Positions 57,007 through 64,000 of a DNA stretch of 64,000 bases are shown here, piece by piece (the first letter of the stretch is position 1; each line of letters opens with the position of its first letter). Below the pieces are notes generated by a model. That model worked only from the letters and a program-made list of their open reading frames with translations. It had not been told where the DNA came from and made no database searches. This DNA comes from Mesorhizobium sp. AR10 (GTDB taxonomy: Bacteria; Pseudomonadota; Alphaproteobacteria; Rhizobiales; Rhizobiaceae). The DNA lies in NCBI RefSeq assembly GCF_024746795.1, contig NZ_CP080524.1, positions 868,001 to 932,000 of the forward strand. Reading direction: 5' to 3'. Made by a program: the position numbers and the translations under genes.

Positions 57007-57579
57007 ATGTCTGCATCAATCACCAACAGCACCACCCGCTATGGCTGGGCGGCGATCGTCCTTCACTGGGCGATCGCAATAATCTTCATCGGCCAGTTCG
57101 CGCTTGGCTTCGTCATGGTGCGGCTCACCAGCCAGCGCACCGCCTTCGAGCTGATCCAGCTGCACAAATCCTTCGGCTTTCTGCTGCTCGGCCTGGTGAT
57201 CCTGCGCATCGCCTGGCGTCTGGGCAATGCGGCGCCGGCGCTGCCGCGCTCGGTCGGAGCCTTGGAGCGCCGGACAGCACCGATCGCCCATTTTGCGCTT
57301 TACGCGTTTCAGTTGGCTCTGCCTCTGTCCGGTTGGGCGCTCGTCTCGGTCTCGATGCTCGAAATCCCGAGCATGCCGTTCAACCTGTTCGTCATGCCCA
57401 ACCTGCCGCTCGGCCTATCGGACGCGGCAGAAAGCTTCTGGACGGCGGCGCACTGGTATCTCGCCTATGCCGGCATCGGACTTGTCGCCTTGCATCTGGT
57501 GGCGGCGCTGCGCCATCATTTCTGGCTGAAGGATGCGGTACTGACGCGCATGATCACACCTTCGTCAGATCCGGAATAG
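57007..57579 (+). CDS. Cytochrome b561-family membrane protein
   Basis: A 190-residue protein with four transmembrane helices, as in bacterial cytochrome b561. Candidate haem-ligand histidines are in AIVLHWAIA, IQLHKSFG, ALYAFQL/IAHFALY and GLVALHLVAALRHHFW. It likely carries electrons from the quinone pool or superoxide. The ATG at 57007 lacks a clear ribosome-binding site. The YceI-like gene follows 69 bases on, a pairing seen often in proteobacteria. Confidence 0.87.
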   Translation: MSASITNSTTRYGWAAIVLHWAIAIIFIGQFALGFVMVRLTSQRTAFELIQLHKSFGFLLLGLVILRIAWRLGNAAPALPRSVGALERRTAPIAHFALYAFQLALPLSGWALVSVSMLEIPSMPFNLFVMPNLPLGLSDAAESFWTAAHWYLAYAGIGLVALHLVAALRHHFWLKDAVLTRMITPSSDPE

Positions 57580-57648
57580 AGCGGGCGGCTCATTCGTTTG
57601 TGGGGGAGGACGCAAAGAGCGTTGCCTCCAAAACAAAGGATCAGCCCC

Positions 57649-58224
57649 ATGTACGCGCGCATCCTCGGATCTGCGGCGATCGCCGTTTGCCTTGCCATGC
57701 CTGTCTTCGCAGCGGTGGACCTCGGCGACGCCGCCGGCAGCTACACGATCAACCCGGCCAGCTCCAGCATCCGCTTCTCCATCGGCAAGGCCGGCGGCGG
57801 CGGTCTCGATGGCGCTTTCGCCCGCTTCAAGGGCAGCATCCGCATCGACAACAGCGATGTCGGCCGCTCACAGGTCAACTTCACCATCTTTCCCGAAAGC
57901 GTCGGCACCGGCCAGAGCCGCATCGATGCGTTCCTTCGCTCCGACGCGGTATTCGACAGCGCCAACCACCCGGAAATCCAGTTCCGCTCCACCAGCGTGA
58001 AACGCACCAGCGATACAACGGCCCTGGTCACCGGACGGCTAACGGCGCGCGGCAAGACGTTTGCCGAAAAATTCACCGCCGAGCTCGGCGGTCTCAAGGC
58101 CGGCACGATAAAATTCCACGTCACCGGCAAGGTGCTGCGGTCACGCTACGGCATGGATGTCGGCACGCCGATCTATTCGAACATCGTCGACTTCGACATG
58201 ACGCTGACCGGCAAGCGCGGCTGA
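57649..58224 (+). CDS. yceI: YceI-family periplasmic protein
   Basis: A 191-residue protein with a signal peptide (MYARILGSAAIAVCLAMPVFA, cleavage near residue 22). It has the lipocalin-like YceI domain: SYTINPASSSIRFSIGK, RIDAFLRSDAVFDSANHPEIQF. YceI proteins bind polyisoprenoids such as ubiquinone precursors in the periplasm. AAAGGA lies upstream of the ATG. It follows the cytochrome b561 gene, with which it probably works. Confidence 0.9.
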   Translation: MYARILGSAAIAVCLAMPVFAAVDLGDAAGSYTINPASSSIRFSIGKAGGGGLDGAFARFKGSIRIDNSDVGRSQVNFTIFPESVGTGQSRIDAFLRSDAVFDSANHPEIQFRSTSVKRTSDTTALVTGRLTARGKTFAEKFTAELGGLKAGTIKFHVTGKVLRSRYGMDVGTPIYSNIVDFDMTLTGKRG

Positions 58225-58241
58225 TTCCGGCTTCTTGTTTG

Positions 58242-58286
58242 AGCATGATCTTCCGAAAACCGGTTCCCACTTTTCGGGATCATGCT
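58242..58286. repeat. Dispersed nested palindrome downstream of yceI
   Basis: Outer arms AGCATGATC/GATCATGCT and inner arms CCGAAAA/TTTTCGG surround the loop CCGGTTCCCAC. It lies 17 bases after the yceI stop. Confidence 0.9.
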
Positions 58287-58354
58287 CCCGCATTGGCTTT
58301 TCCATCGATTTCGGGCAAACCTCGACGCCTGCAATCTAGAGATGGAGAAGCCTG

Positions 58355-59341
58355 ATGTTCCGATGGGGTGTTTTGTCGACGGCCAAGATCGGCCGCGAGC
58401 AGCTTCTGCCCGCAATCGTCGAGGCCGAGAACGGCGTGCTGTCGGCGATCGCCAGCCGCGATCTGTCGAAGGCCCGAGCACTGGCCGACCGTTTCGGCGC
58501 GCACCATGCCTTCGGCTCCTATGAGGAATTGCTTGCTTCCAAGGAGGTCGACGGCGTCTACATCCCGCTGCCGACCTCGCAGCATGTCGAATGGACGGCC
58601 AAGGCGATCGAGGCCGGCAAGCATGTGCTGGTCGAAAAGCCGCTGGCGCTCGACGCCAAGGACATTTTGCCGCTGATCAAGCTGCGCGAGGCCAGGAAGG
58701 TGCTGGTCTGCGAGGCCTTCATGGTCATCTACCACCCGCAATGGATCAAGGTGCGTGACCTCATCGCCGGCGGCGCTATCGGCCGGCTGCGCCATGTGCA
58801 AGGCGCGTTCTCCTACTACAATGTCGACCCCAAGAACATGCGCAACCAGCTCGACCTCGGCGGCGGCGCACTGCCCGACATCGGCGTCTATCCGACGGTG
58901 TCGACACGCTTTTCGACCGGCAAGGAGCCACTGCGCGTGCAGGCGACGATCGAGCGCGACAAGACATTCGGCACCGACATCTATTCCTCGATCCGCGCCG
59001 ATTTCGGCGACTTCGAACTGTCCTTCTACCTGTCGACGCAGATGGCGGCGCGGCAGGTGATGGTGTTCCACGGCGAGAAAGGCTTCATCGAAGTGTTCTC
59101 GCCGTTCAACGCCGGGCTTTACGACCATCATCGAGTCGAATTGCACAACCAGAACCACACCGAGGCGCAAGTGTTCCGCTTCCCCGGAACGCAGCAGTAC
59201 CGGCTGGAGGTCGAGACCTTCGCGCGGGCAGCAGAAGGCGGCAAGGAGCGCGTCTTCACGCTGGAAGAGTCCGTGCTCAACCAGAAGGTGATCGATGCCA
59301 TCTTCCGCGCCGGCGGCAAGGACGGCTGGGAAAAGGTCTGA
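58355..59341 (+). CDS. Gfo/Idh/MocA-family oxidoreductase
   Basis: A 328-residue NAD(P)-dependent oxidoreductase. The N-terminal Rossmann domain shows [10 protein letters not shown], and the EKPLAL motif (residues ~94-99) carries the catalytic lysine. The C-terminal domain includes [13 protein letters not shown] with the family's catalytic Asp region. The substrate is likely a sugar, inositol or trans-dihydrodiol. It is 30 bases upstream of the FAD-dependent gene and may be co-transcribed with it. Confidence 0.85.
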   Translation: MFRWGVLSTAKIGREQLLPAIVEAENGVLSAIASRDLSKARALADRFGAHHAFGSYEELLASKEVDGVYIPLPTSQHVEWTAKAIEAGKHVLVEKPLALDAKDILPLIKLREARKVLVCEAFMVIYHPQWIKVRDLIAGGAIGRLRHVQGAFSYYNVDPKNMRNQLDLGGGALPDIGVYPTVSTRFSTGKEPLRVQATIERDKTFGTDIYSSIRADFGDFELSFYLSTQMAARQVMVFHGEKGFIEVFSPFNAGLYDHHRVELHNQNHTEAQVFRFPGTQQYRLEVETFARAAEGGKERVFTLEESVLNQKVIDAIFRAGGKDGWEKV

Positions 59342-59371
59342 CCATTTCTGTCAAAGCCGGGGGGAGCAAAA

Positions 59372-61030
59372 ATGGCTGACGATGCGGACGTGATCATTGT
59401 CGGCGCCGGCCTGGCCGGCCTCGTCGCTGCGGCGGAGCTGGCCGAGGCGGGCAAGAAGACCATCATCGTCGACCAGGAGCCGGAGCAATCGCTCGGCGGC
59501 CAGGCATTCTGGTCGTTCGGCGGCCTTTTCCTCGTCGATTCGCCCGAGCAGCGGCGCATGCGCATCCGCGATTCGCATGAGCTGGCGCTCGAAGACTGGA
59601 TGGGCACCGCCGCCTTCGACCGCCCGGAGGATTTCTGGCCACGCCGCTGGGCCGAGGCCTATGTCGGCTTCGCCGCCGGCGAGAAGCGCTCCTGGCTCAT
59701 GCAACGCGGCCTGAAATTCTTTCCCGTGGTCGGCTGGGCGGAGCGCGGCGGCGGCAATGCCGTCGGCCACGGCAATTCGGTGCCACGCTTCCACGTTACC
59801 TGGGGCACTGGACCGGGCGTGCTCGAACCGTTCGTCAAGCGCGTGCGCGAAGCGGAGAAACAAGGGCTGATCCGCTTCAAATTCCGCCACCGGGTCAACG
59901 AACTGGTCCGCACCGGCGCTGTCGTCACCGGGGTGCGCGGCGACATATTGCAACCGAGCTCTATCGAGCGCGGCCAAAAAAGCTCGCGCGACGTCGCTGG
60001 CGATTTCGAACTCAAGGCGCGAGCGGTGATCGTCGCCTCCGGCGGCATCGGCGCCAATCCCGAGCTGGTTCGGAAAAACTGGCCGCAGCGGCTGGGCGCG
60101 CCGCCCAAACGCATGATCACCGGCGTTCCAGATCATGTCGACGGCCGCATGCTGGCGGTCACGGAGGCGGCCGGCGGCAACCTCATCAACCGCGACCGCA
60201 TGTGGCACTATGTGGAGGGCATCAAGAACTGGGCGCCGATCTGGACCGACCATGCGATCCGCATCCTGCCCGGCCCGTCGTCGCTGTGGCTCGACGCGCG
60301 TGGCAAACGCCTGCCGGTGCCGCTCTATCCCGGCTTCGATACGCTGGGCACGCTCAGCCACATCATGGCTACAGGCTTCGACTATTCCTGGTTCATCCTG
60401 ACCAAAAAGATCATCCAGAAGGAGTTCGCGTTGTCGGGCTCCGAGCAGAACCCCGATTTGACCGGCAAGAGCTGGCGCCAGGTGATCGGCCGCGCCACGT
60501 CAGGCATTCCCGGTCCGGTGAAGGCCTTCATGGAGAAGGGCGAGGATTTCATCGTCGAGGCCGAACTGCCGGCGCTGGTTGCCCGCATGAACGCACTGGC
60601 CGGCGGCGAGCCGCTGCTTGAGCTCGCCCAGGTCGGACGCGAGATCCGCGCCCGCGACCGGCAGCTCGACAATCCGTTCTCCAAGGACATGCAGATCACC
60701 GCCCTGCGCGGCGCGCGCGCCTATCTCGGCGACCGGCTGATCCGCACGGCAAAGCCGCACAAGATGCTCGATCCCGCGAATGGGCCGCTGATCGCGGTCC
60801 GGCTCAACATCCTGACGCGCAAGACGTTGGGCGGCCTGCAGACCGATCTCGACAGCCGCGTGCTGGGCGCCGATGGTCAGCCGATCGAAGGGCTGTATGC
60901 GGTAGGCGAAGTCGCCGGTTTCGGCGGCGGCGGCGTGCATGGTTATGCAGCGCTGGAAGGCACGTTTCTCGGCGGCTGCATTTTTTCCGGCCGCAGCGCC
61001 GGTCGGGCAGCGGCCGCCGCGGTTGGCTGA
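59372..61030 (+). CDS. FAD-binding dehydrogenase, KstD-like
   Basis: A 552-residue flavoprotein of the fumarate reductase/3-ketosteroid-dehydrogenase superfamily. The FAD site is VIIVGAGLAGLVAAAELAEAG (residues ~7-27), and SLGGQAFWSFGG follows. The C-terminal FAD motif is LYAVGEVAGFGGGGVHGYAALEGTFLGGC. The substrate is unknown, and neighbours do not suggest steroid metabolism. It lies 30 bases after the Gfo/Idh gene. Confidence 0.83.
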   Translation: MADDADVIIVGAGLAGLVAAAELAEAGKKTIIVDQEPEQSLGGQAFWSFGGLFLVDSPEQRRMRIRDSHELALEDWMGTAAFDRPEDFWPRRWAEAYVGFAAGEKRSWLMQRGLKFFPVVGWAERGGGNAVGHGNSVPRFHVTWGTGPGVLEPFVKRVREAEKQGLIRFKFRHRVNELVRTGAVVTGVRGDILQPSSIERGQKSSRDVAGDFELKARAVIVASGGIGANPELVRKNWPQRLGAPPKRMITGVPDHVDGRMLAVTEAAGGNLINRDRMWHYVEGIKNWAPIWTDHAIRILPGPSSLWLDARGKRLPVPLYPGFDTLGTLSHIMATGFDYSWFILTKKIIQKEFALSGSEQNPDLTGKSWRQVIGRATSGIPGPVKAFMEKGEDFIVEAELPALVARMNALAGGEPLLELAQVGREIRARDRQLDNPFSKDMQITALRGARAYLGDRLIRTAKPHKMLDPANGPLIAVRLNILTRKTLGGLQTDLDSRVLGADGQPIEGLYAVGEVAGFGGGGVHGYAALEGTFLGGCIFSGRSAGRAAAAAVG

Positions 61031-61092
61031 GAGGGAGAACGGCGCCTGCATCGGGCTTGCGGACGCCATTCCAGAAAATCACACCGGCAACG

Positions 61093-62007
61093 CTATGACC
61101 CGGCCAATGCGCCGCTGAGCGCCCAGTGCAAGGTCTCGGCGAACCGATCGGGATAGGGGGCAAAGCCCATATGGTCGCCAGGAAAGGCGACCCGCCTGGT
61201 GCCGAGCTTCTCGGCCAATGCCTTGCCCATGCCATCGATCGGCTGCCCGACGGACCCTTCGCCGATGCCGACCACGACAAGGCGGCCACGCAACGCCTCG
61301 ACATCGGGACGGTAGAGCGACAGCGGCATGATGCCATGCGCCAGCCAGTAATCAAAATTGCCGCTGACTCGGACAAAGGTCTCTGCCTCCTCCGGCGTCG
61401 AGACGAATTGTGGTGGCTCGTCCTGCGGCGAGGCGTCATCCTGCCGGGCTTCTTCCGGTCCTGCTCCGTCGGACAGGCCGTGCTCGGTGAAAAACTTCCG
61501 CATAGCCGCCTCGACGCCCTGGCTGCGATATGTGTGGTGGAGGTCGCGCATGCCGGCCAGAGCCGGTGACGGATCGTCGAGCATCATCATGCTGGGCGGC
61601 TCGTGCGCGACCAGCGCGCGCACACGGTCGGGATGGCGGGCAGCGAGATTGAGCCCGATCTGGGCGCCGCCGCTGGTACCGAACACATAGGCAGGCTCTT
61701 CGCCAAGCGCCGCAATCAGTCGCGCGGCATCGTCGCCATGGATGTCGAGATCCTGCTCCTGTGGCGCGCTGTCGAAAGTGCTGCGCGAATTGCCGCGCGG
61801 ATCGTAGGCGACCACCGTGTAGCGGTCGGCGAGATGGCGAGCGACATCGGCGAACACGCCGGCATCCTGTGGACCGCCGGGGATGATCAGCAGCACGGGT
61901 CCGGAACCGCGTGTCTCATAATAGAGGCTGGCGCCCGGCACTTTCAGTGTCGCTGCAGTCATGTCCTCACGGGTCGCATCCTCTAGGCTCACGGATTGGG
62001 AGTTCAT
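61093..62007 (-). CDS. Alpha/beta hydrolase
   Basis: A 304-residue alpha/beta-hydrolase-fold protein. The nucleophile elbow is FGTSGGAQ, the oxyanion segment is IPGGPQDAG, and the late histidine is in FPGDHMGFAPYPD. An Asp/Glu-rich insert (about 185-210) is unusual. GAGGAG lies eight bases upstream of the ATG. The substrate is unknown. It follows the VOC gene on the same strand by 60 bases. Confidence 0.8.
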   Translation of the reverse strand: MNSQSVSLEDATREDMTAATLKVPGASLYYETRGSGPVLLIIPGGPQDAGVFADVARHLADRYTVVAYDPRGNSRSTFDSAPQEQDLDIHGDDAARLIAALGEEPAYVFGTSGGAQIGLNLAARHPDRVRALVAHEPPSMMMLDDPSPALAGMRDLHHTYRSQGVEAAMRKFFTEHGLSDGAGPEEARQDDASPQDEPPQFVSTPEEAETFVRVSGNFDYWLAHGIMPLSLYRPDVEALRGRLVVVGIGEGSVGQPIDGMGKALAEKLGTRRVAFPGDHMGFAPYPDRFAETLHWALSGALAGS

Positions 62008-62067
62008 GGCGTTTTCTCCTCTGGGTTCAAAATTGGTGGATCACAAATTCGGTGCGTTCAGCGGTGC

Positions 62068-62433
62068 TCAGTCGCTGGCAATCACCATGCGGTTGCCCTC
62101 GCTGTCGCGGAACTCGGCGACGGTGCGGCCCGGCTGCCACGGCGCCTCCTGCGGCTCAGTGATGATTTCGACGCCGCGTGCTTTCAAGGAAGCGACCGTC
62201 GCCTCGACATCCCCGTCGACCAGCACCAGCACGGGCTCCAAAGCCGCCGCATCATCGGCGCGCCTGGCGAAGTGCAGGTTGGTCACGGCGCCGGGAAATG
62301 TCAGCTCGATCCAGCGCCAGCCGCCATCGCCCATCGGCTGATCGGCCGCGACATGGCAGGCGAGGTGATCGGTATAGAACGCCTTGGCGCGGTCCTGGTC
62401 GAACACCGGCAGCTCGGCAAACTGGATGTGCAT
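62068..62433 (-). CDS. VOC-family (glyoxalase-like) protein
   Basis: A 121-residue protein of the vicinal-oxygen-chelate fold. It starts MHIQFAELPVFDQDRAKAFYTDHL and ends with EFRDSEGNRMVIASD, the usual closing strand. GAGGAG precedes the ATG at 62433. The substrate is unknown. It is divergent from the small gene at 62583 and upstream of a hydrolase gene. Confidence 0.8.
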   Translation of the reverse strand: MHIQFAELPVFDQDRAKAFYTDHLACHVAADQPMGDGGWRWIELTFPGAVTNLHFARRADDAAALEPVLVLVDGDVEATVASLKARGVEIITEPQEAPWQPGRTVAEFRDSEGNRMVIASD

Positions 62434-62582
62434 GACAAGTCTCTCTCCTCTCTTTGATGGCTGCGGCGCAGCCCCGATCAAGTAAAAGACGATGCAGGCG
62501 ACCAGAAAGATTCTCAGGGGTGCTAATCTTTTCGGCGCCGCCAAGCGTCCTTTGTGCAGGTCAACCAATCAGGAGACAGGCG

Positions 62583-62888
62583 ATGGACTACACAGTCATT
62601 CGCTACGGCGTGAAAGACGGCGAGCTGGACGCGAACCGCGCGCTGGTGACAAAGGTGTTCGAGGCGCTGGGCGAGGCGGCGCCGCCGGCCATGCGCTATC
62701 TCGTGCTGGAGCTGGACGACGGCGAGTTCATCCACATCGTCAGCCAGGACAAGGATAGCTCCGCGATCACCGGGCTCGCGGCGTTCAAGGCTTTCAGCGA
62801 AACTCATGCGCAGAGGCGCTCGACGCCTGTCAGGCGATCGCCTGTCAAGATCATCGGCAATTACCGTATGCTGGCCGCCACCGAGTAG
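62583..62888 (+). CDS. Small conserved-looking hypothetical protein upstream of an ECF sigma factor
   Basis: A 101-residue soluble protein starting MDYTVIRYGVKDGELDANRA, with MRYLVLELDDGEFIHIVS in the centre. The form suggests a small alpha/beta (dimeric-barrel) fold, but I cannot name the family. AGGAG lies seven bases upstream. The sigma-factor gene begins 14 bases after its stop, so they are probably co-transcribed. Confidence 0.65.
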   Translation: MDYTVIRYGVKDGELDANRALVTKVFEALGEAAPPAMRYLVLELDDGEFIHIVSQDKDSSAITGLAAFKAFSETHAQRRSTPVRRSPVKIIGNYRMLAATE

Positions 62889-62902
62889 ACTTGGTTAAGA
62901 GA

Positions 62903-63796
62903 ATGGACGCCATGAGAAAACTCGACCGGCCGGCACTGGAAGCCATGCTGGCCGGGCTGCGGCCGAAGCTGCACCGCTACTGCGCCCGCATGGCCGGCTC
63001 GGTGATCGACGGCGAGGACATCGTCCAGGAAACGATGCTGAAGGCGCTGCAGGCTGTCGATGCGCATGCGGCGGTCGAACGCCCCGAGCAATGGCTGTTT
63101 CGCATCGCCCACAATGCCGCGCAGGATCATCTGCGCCGGCGCAATCGCGAAAGATTGCGTATCACCGAGGCCGACATGACGACGATCGAGGACCTCTCCA
63201 GCAGCGCCGACGCGAGGCTCGCCACTGCGACCGGCCTGCGCAGCTTCATGCAGCTTTCGCTGGCGCAGCGCAGCGCCGTGATCCTGGTCGACGTGCTTGG
63301 CCTCAGCCTGCACGAGACCTGCGAGGTCTCAGGGGCGACACTGGCCGCGACCAAGGCGACGCTGCATCGCGGGCGGGCGCAGCTTCGCTTGCTGGCATCG
63401 GAGCCCGAACAGGCGGTCGTGCCCCGGCTCGATCCCGACGACGAGCGGCGCTTGCGCCGCTATGTCGACCTGTTCAACGCGCGCGACTTCGACGCCGTGC
63501 GGGCGCTGATTGCCGAGGATATCCAGCTTGAGGTCGTCAACCGCACCCGGCTGCGCGGCAAGGCGCAGGCGTCGACCTATTTCGGCAATTACGACCGCGT
63601 CAGCGACTGGGCACTGTCGCTCGGTTTTGTCGAGGACAGGCCGGCTATCCTGATCCGCGACCCGCAGGCGCCGGAGAGCGGCGTGCGCGGCTTCATGCTG
63701 GTCGAATGGCTTGAAGAACAGGTCATCCAGATCCGCGATTTCCGCTACGCGCCCTATTGTGTCGTCGACGCAGATATCCGCTTCATTGACGGTTGA
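62903..63796 (+). CDS. ECF sigma factor with SnoaL-like C-terminal domain
   Basis: A 297-residue sigma-70-family protein. Region 2 is visible (GEDIVQETMLKALQA, PEQWLFRIAHNAAQDHLRRRNR), as is region 4 (LSLAQRSAVILVDVLGLSLHETCE, TKATLHRGRAQLR). Residues ~175-297 form a SnoaL/NTF2-like domain (VDLFNARDFDAVRALIAEDIQLEV). Such C-terminal extensions regulate the sigma factor in place of an anti-sigma protein, and none is encoded nearby. ATG 62903 is chosen; 62912 and a TTG at 62891 are alternatives. Confidence 0.87.
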   Translation: MDAMRKLDRPALEAMLAGLRPKLHRYCARMAGSVIDGEDIVQETMLKALQAVDAHAAVERPEQWLFRIAHNAAQDHLRRRNRERLRITEADMTTIEDLSSSADARLATATGLRSFMQLSLAQRSAVILVDVLGLSLHETCEVSGATLAATKATLHRGRAQLRLLASEPEQAVVPRLDPDDERRLRRYVDLFNARDFDAVRALIAEDIQLEVVNRTRLRGKAQASTYFGNYDRVSDWALSLGFVEDRPAILIRDPQAPESGVRGFMLVEWLEEQVIQIRDFRYAPYCVVDADIRFIDG

Positions 63797-63889
63797 GCGG
63801 AACGTCGAGCGGAGTGGGCATCGATGGCACCATCTCGCCGCGGCTCTTCACCGAACGGCGTGGCGATTTCCATCCGGCGAGTCGCAAGA

Positions 63890-64000
63890 TCAAGCAGGAA
63901 CGTAGGTCAACCTGATCACATCCTCGCCAATCCGATCATTAGTCACAAGGCGGAGCGGCGGCCGGGCTCCGGCGAAATATGGCTTGCCGTGACCAAGCAC
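63890..64000 (-). CDS. DHFR/RibD-like reductase, 3' end only (partial)
   Basis: A minus-strand frame enters from the window edge and stops at 63890-63892. The 36 visible residues include LGHGKPYFAG, PPLRLV and IGEDVIRLTYVPA. This matches the C-terminal end of dihydrofolate-reductase-family (RibD C-terminal-like) proteins. It is convergent with the ECF sigma gene. The start and the active site lie outside the window. Confidence 0.65.
   Translation of the reverse strand: MLGHGKPYFAGARPPLRLVTNDRIGEDVIRLTYVPA

Overview
The window reads as a chromosomal segment of a high-GC alphaproteobacterium of the Hyphomicrobiales, most likely Mesorhizobium or a close relative. Grounds: the gene neighbourhoods (hslVU next to his genes and coaA; pckA / chvI-chvG-hprK-manX-ptsH / ahcY / divL / tsaE / addBA / trxA; folC-accD-trpA-trpB-trpF), a mocDEF-type rhizopine oxygenase set, families typical of rhizobia (DUF1402, UPF0314/DUF2585, DUF2628, DUF2852), and many short interspersed palindromes of the kind common in rhizobial genomes. 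No tRNA, rRNA, transposase, phage gene or CRISPR array was seen.

Layout. 1-2751: tail of an unidentified gene, then a desaturase-type oxygenase, a Rieske ferredoxin and a ferredoxin reductase (mocD, mocE, mocF), which together form an electron-transfer chain. 2858-6997 (minus): a periplasmic DUF1402 protein and an hslV-GNAT-UPF0314-hslU cluster (ATP-dependent protease with two passengers). 7225-12954 (plus): tightly packed his operon (hisB, H, A, F, E) with three non-histidine passengers (DUF2628, DUF1330, an arginase-fold protein), then coaA. 12783-16638 (minus): two PAP2-type membrane enzymes, alkB and arfB. 16724-24115: pckA divergent from the acid/envelope-stress two-component pair chvI-chvG, followed by the regulatory PTS genes hprK, manX and ptsH and by ahcY. 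24303-36128 (plus): a DivL-type tyrosine pseudo-kinase, a TsaE-AmgK fusion with MurU (cell-wall sugar recycling), addB-addA (recombination repair) and trxA. 36256-42285: a cupin gene, then a minus-strand trpF-trpB-trpA-accD-folC-VOC cluster. 42533-47150: LysR regulator, YgjP-like metallopeptidase, DUF2852, BenE transporter and a hydrolase. 47366-53754 (plus): infC with an AUU start, a methyltransferase-like membrane protein, then rpmI-rplT-pheS-GFA-pheT. 53794-64000: accessory metabolism (nucleotidyltransferase, aldo/keto reductase, LysR, cytochrome b561 and YceI, Gfo/Idh oxidoreductase, KstD-like flavoprotein, hydrolase, VOC protein, an ECF sigma factor with a SnoaL-like tail) and the 3' end of a DHFR/RibD-like gene.

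The most striking non-gene signal is a family of 44-48 bp nested palindromes. The loop core (AAAACCG-N5-CACTTTT) stays constant while the stem sequences change in a compensated way. Copies sit upstream of rpmI, rplT and pheS in one operon, twice in tandem between trpB and trpF, and a degenerate copy supplies the start codon and first residues of HprK. Other points of note are an arginase-fold protein lacking one canonical metal ligand inside the his operon, a GFA gene wedged between pheS and pheT, AccD without its zinc-ribbon cysteines, and a tail-to-tail antisense overlap of coaA with a PAP2 gene. I found no clear new defence or mobile system; most of the window is conserved core chromosome.
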